From positions 1 through 8,744 of the forward strand of contig JAFOXT010000160.1 in assembly GCA_017425745.1 (NCBI GenBank): a stretch of DNA of 8,744 bases. Reading direction: 5' to 3'. This stretch comes from Clostridia bacterium. Its GTDB lineage: Bacteria; Bacillota; Clostridia; Oscillospirales; Acutalibacteraceae. The translations under genes and the position numbers were made by a program. The notes beneath the pieces are model-generated. The model searched no databases, had not been told where the DNA came from, and saw only the letters and a program-made list of their open reading frames with translations. Positions 7,138 to 8,744 of this stretch are shown in pieces (within the stretch, counting starts at the first letter, position 1; every line of letters starts with the position of its first letter).

Positions 7138-8598
7138 ATGAAAAGACAGTATGGCACAAAAGGTGCAGTGAAAAAAACGGCAAAAGGCAACGGCTGTGAG
7201 CTTTACAAAAAGTGTGGCGGCTGTCAGCTTCTCAATATGGACTATGATGAACAGCTCAGCTTCAAGCAGGTGAAAACTATTCGCCTGCTTGGGCGTTTTT
7301 GCCATGTTGATGAAATTATCGGTATGGAAAATCCCTACCATTACCGCAACAAGGTGCAGGCTGCCTTCGGCACAACAAGAGGTGGCAAGATAATTTCAGG
7401 TGTTTATCAGTCCTCCACACACAACATTGTAAGTGTGGACAGCTGTAAGCTTGAGGATAAAAAAGCAGATGAAATTATTGTCAGCATCAGAAAAATGCTT
7501 CCTGAGTTCAAGCTTACCGCCTATAACGAAGACAACGGCAAAGGCTTTCTCCGTCACGTGCTGGTAAAGCGCGGATTTTCAACGGGGGAGATTATGGTTG
7601 TGCTTGTAACGGGTACAAATATTTTCCCCTCAAAGGCAGATTTCGTAAATGCGCTTCTTAAAAAGCACCCTGAAATCACCACAATTATCTGGAACATCAA
7701 TGACAAAAAGACAAGTCTTGTTCTTGGCGATAAGCAAACAGTGCTTTACGGTAACGGATATATTGAAGATATTCTTTGCGGTAAACGTTTCAGAATTTCT
7801 GCAAAGAGCTTTTATCAGATTAACCCCGTGCAGACTGAAAAGCTTTACGGCACGGCTATAGATTTTGCTCAGCTTACGGGTAAGGAGCGTGTCTTTGACG
7901 CATACTGCGGAATCGGTACAATCGGACTTGTTGCCTCAGATAAAGCAAAAGAGGTAATCGGTGTTGAGCTTAACCCTGATGCAGTGAAGGACGCAAAAAC
8001 AAATGCAAAGCTTAACAATTGCGAAAACATCAGCTTTTACTGTGACGATGCAGGAAAGTTTATGGTTGCAATGGCAAGGGAAAAAGAAAAGGTGGATGTT
8101 CTTTTTATGGACCCACCAAGAGCAGGCAGCGACCTGCCTTTCCTGAAAAGCGTAGCAACTCTTCAGCCGAAAAAGGTGGTTTATATATCCTGCAACGTTG
8201 AAACTCAGGCGAGAGATATAGCTTTCCTTTGTAAGAACGGATATAAGGTTAAGAAAATTCAGCCCGTGGACATGTTCCCCCATACAAACCATGTGGAGAG
8301 TGTTGTTCTTTTGTCCCAACGCAGACCTGACACACATATAGACATAAAACTTGACCTTTCAGAGCTTGATATTACTGCCGCTGAAACCAAGGCGACATAT
8401 CAGGAAATCAAAGATTATGTGCTTGAAAAATACGGGCTTAAAGTGTCAACTCTTTACATATCACAGGTTAAGGCAAAGTGTGGAATAACAGAGCGTGAGA
8501 ATTATAACAAGGGCAAAGAGGGACACAAAGTGCCGAAATGTCCAAAGGAAAAAGAAGATGCTATTATGGATGCATTGAGGCATTTTAGGATGATATAA
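7138..8598 (+). CDS. rlmD: 23S rRNA (uracil-5-)-methyltransferase, RlmD/RumA family, with extra C-terminal domain
   Basis: This 486-residue protein would transfer a methyl group from S-adenosylmethionine to C5 of a uridine in 23S rRNA (U1939 and/or U747 in E. coli numbering; RlmC, RlmD and RlmCD cannot be told apart by eye). An iron-sulfur cluster motif is visible: Cys20, Cys26 and Cys29 (CGGC), then Cys103 in DSCKLED. The SAM site is FDAYCGIGTIGL (253-264) with GVELNP (275-280) and DPPRAG (325-330). The catalytic nucleophile is Cys352 in YISCN and the general base is Glu387 in HVESV. Only 19 residues precede the cluster, so the N-terminal TRAM domain of E. coli RumA is absent. About 85 residues (402-486) follow the catalytic core and form an added domain (TYQEIKDYVLEKYGLKVSTL at 420-439, then CGITERENYN) that I recall from clostridial homologues. 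The start at 7138 has a moderate GGAAAG site (7124-7129, 8 bases away) and abuts the upstream stop codon. Confidence 0.93.
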   Translation: MKRQYGTKGAVKKTAKGNGCELYKKCGGCQLLNMDYDEQLSFKQVKTIRLLGRFCHVDEIIGMENPYHYRNKVQAAFGTTRGGKIISGVYQSSTHNIVSVDSCKLEDKKADEIIVSIRKMLPEFKLTAYNEDNGKGFLRHVLVKRGFSTGEIMVVLVTGTNIFPSKADFVNALLKKHPEITTIIWNINDKKTSLVLGDKQTVLYGNGYIEDILCGKRFRISAKSFYQINPVQTEKLYGTAIDFAQLTGKERVFDAYCGIGTIGLVASDKAKEVIGVELNPDAVKDAKTNAKLNNCENISFYCDDAGKFMVAMAREKEKVDVLFMDPPRAGSDLPFLKSVATLQPKKVVYISCNVETQARDIAFLCKNGYKVKKIQPVDMFPHTNHVESVVLLSQRRPDTHIDIKLDLSELDITAAETKATYQEIKDYVLEKYGLKVSTLYISQVKAKCGITERENYNKGKEGHKVPKCPKEKEDAIMDALRHFRMI

Positions 8599-8670
8599 TC
8601 ATAGGCAACAAAGATTGTCTTTATTTAAAAAACTACGATAAAAAAGTTGTTATGATTTGAGGTAGAAAAA
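8599..8670 (+). other. AT-rich intergenic gap after rlmD
   Basis: These 72 bases separate rlmD from the last gene. GC drops sharply here: by hand count 23% over 8599-8744 against 42% over 8461-8580. A five-pair stem (8610-8614 with 8618-8622, loop of three) is too weak and AT-rich to call a terminator. TATGAT at 8651-8656 resembles a -10 box but has no good -35 partner at 16-18 bases and would leave almost no leader. No attachment-site repeat can be shown because the other end of any island is outside the window. Confidence 0.5.
8659..8663 (+). promoter_or_regulatory. Ribosome binding site of the OLD/AAA-like gene
   Basis: GAGGT lies 7 bases before the ATG at 8671, in otherwise AT-rich DNA. 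It supports 8671 as the true start of the gene that runs off the window. Confidence 0.65.
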
Positions 8671-8744
8671 ATGTATCTTAAATATATTCAAATTGTTAAC
8701 TACAAAACTTTGAAATCTTCAATTTTCAAATTTGAAAAAGGTGC
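8671..8744 (+). CDS. N-terminal fragment of an OLD/AAA-type ATPase, possible ATP-dependent nuclease (3'-truncated by window edge)
   Basis: Only 24 full codons are present. The peptide begins MYLKYIQIVNYKTLKSS and continues to a Phe-Glu-Lys-Gly end. This matches the usual start of SMC-like, RecF-like and OLD-family ATPases: a first strand, the I-x-N-[YF]-[KR] pattern (here IVNYKTLK), a second strand, and F-E-K-G just ahead of the expected Walker A, which lies beyond the window. OLD proteins pair this ATPase with a Toprim nuclease domain and occur in phage defence systems such as Gabija (GajA), but the part that would show this is not visible. RecF, a RecN-like protein or a bare AAA ATPase remain possible. 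The start is supported by GAGGT at 8659-8663. GC is far below that of the preceding genes, which hints at separate ancestry. ATPase-class assignment is fairly sure; the defence role is inference. Confidence 0.7.
   Translation, partial: MYLKYIQIVNYKTLKSSIFKFEKG

Noticed and set aside
7936..8337. Antisense ORF of 133 residues opposite rlmD
   Set aside because: It overlaps the SAM-binding and catalytic region of rlmD, and its product is Cys/His-rich noise without motifs.
8610..8622. Small hairpin after rlmD as an intrinsic terminator
   Set aside because: The stem has five pairs, mostly A-T, with a three-base loop, and the following bases are not a clean T run.
8615..8656. Promoter for the last gene (TTGTCT with GATAAA, or TATGAT alone)
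   Set aside because: Both hexamers of the first pair match consensus at only four of six positions, and TATGAT has no -35 partner and would start transcription almost at the ribosome binding site. In AT-rich DNA such matches are expected by chance.

Overview
The window reads as chromosomal DNA of a gut-type Firmicute, most likely a clostridial (Oscillospiraceae/Ruminococcus-like) bacterium. This is inferred from moderate GC, a strong preference for CTT leucine and AAA/AAG lysine codons, canonical AGGAGG ribosome binding sites, and proteins that look clostridial. The genus is not certain. All supported genes are on the + strand.

Layout: (1) positions 2-2341 hold the 3' part of a gene whose start lies before the window. 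It encodes a long charged N-terminal region followed by a membrane protein with the architecture of a P1B-type ATPase, but nearly every catalytic motif has been lost. (2) 2366-3067 and 3057-3878 encode the ATPase and permease of a two-gene ABC transporter; the genes overlap by 11 bases. (3) 3906-6950 encodes a full-length cytoplasmic GH2 beta-galactosidase (LacZ type). (4) 6970-7137 encodes a 55-residue small protein with a strong ribosome binding site. (5) 7138-8598 encodes an RlmD/RumA-type 23S rRNA uracil-5-methyltransferase with an iron-sulfur motif, no TRAM domain and an extra C-terminal domain. (6) After a 72-base AT-rich gap, the first 24 codons of an OLD/AAA-type ATPase gene (from 8671) run off the window end.

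Genes 1-5 lie head to tail with gaps of 24, -11, 27, 19 and 0 bases. I see no convincing terminator or promoter between them, so they could form one transcript. The functions do not make an obvious pathway: a P-type-ATPase-like pseudoenzyme and an ABC exporter (envelope), a beta-galactosidase (sugar use) and an rRNA methyltransferase (translation). There is no sugar permease or lac-type regulator in view.

The most interesting points are the intact but catalytically degenerate P-type ATPase, the overlooked 55-residue ORF that is in frame with and directly abuts rlmD, and the sharp GC drop right after rlmD where an OLD-family-like gene begins, which may be the edge of an acquired or defence island. 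No CRISPR array, tRNA, rRNA, transposase or integrase gene is visible.
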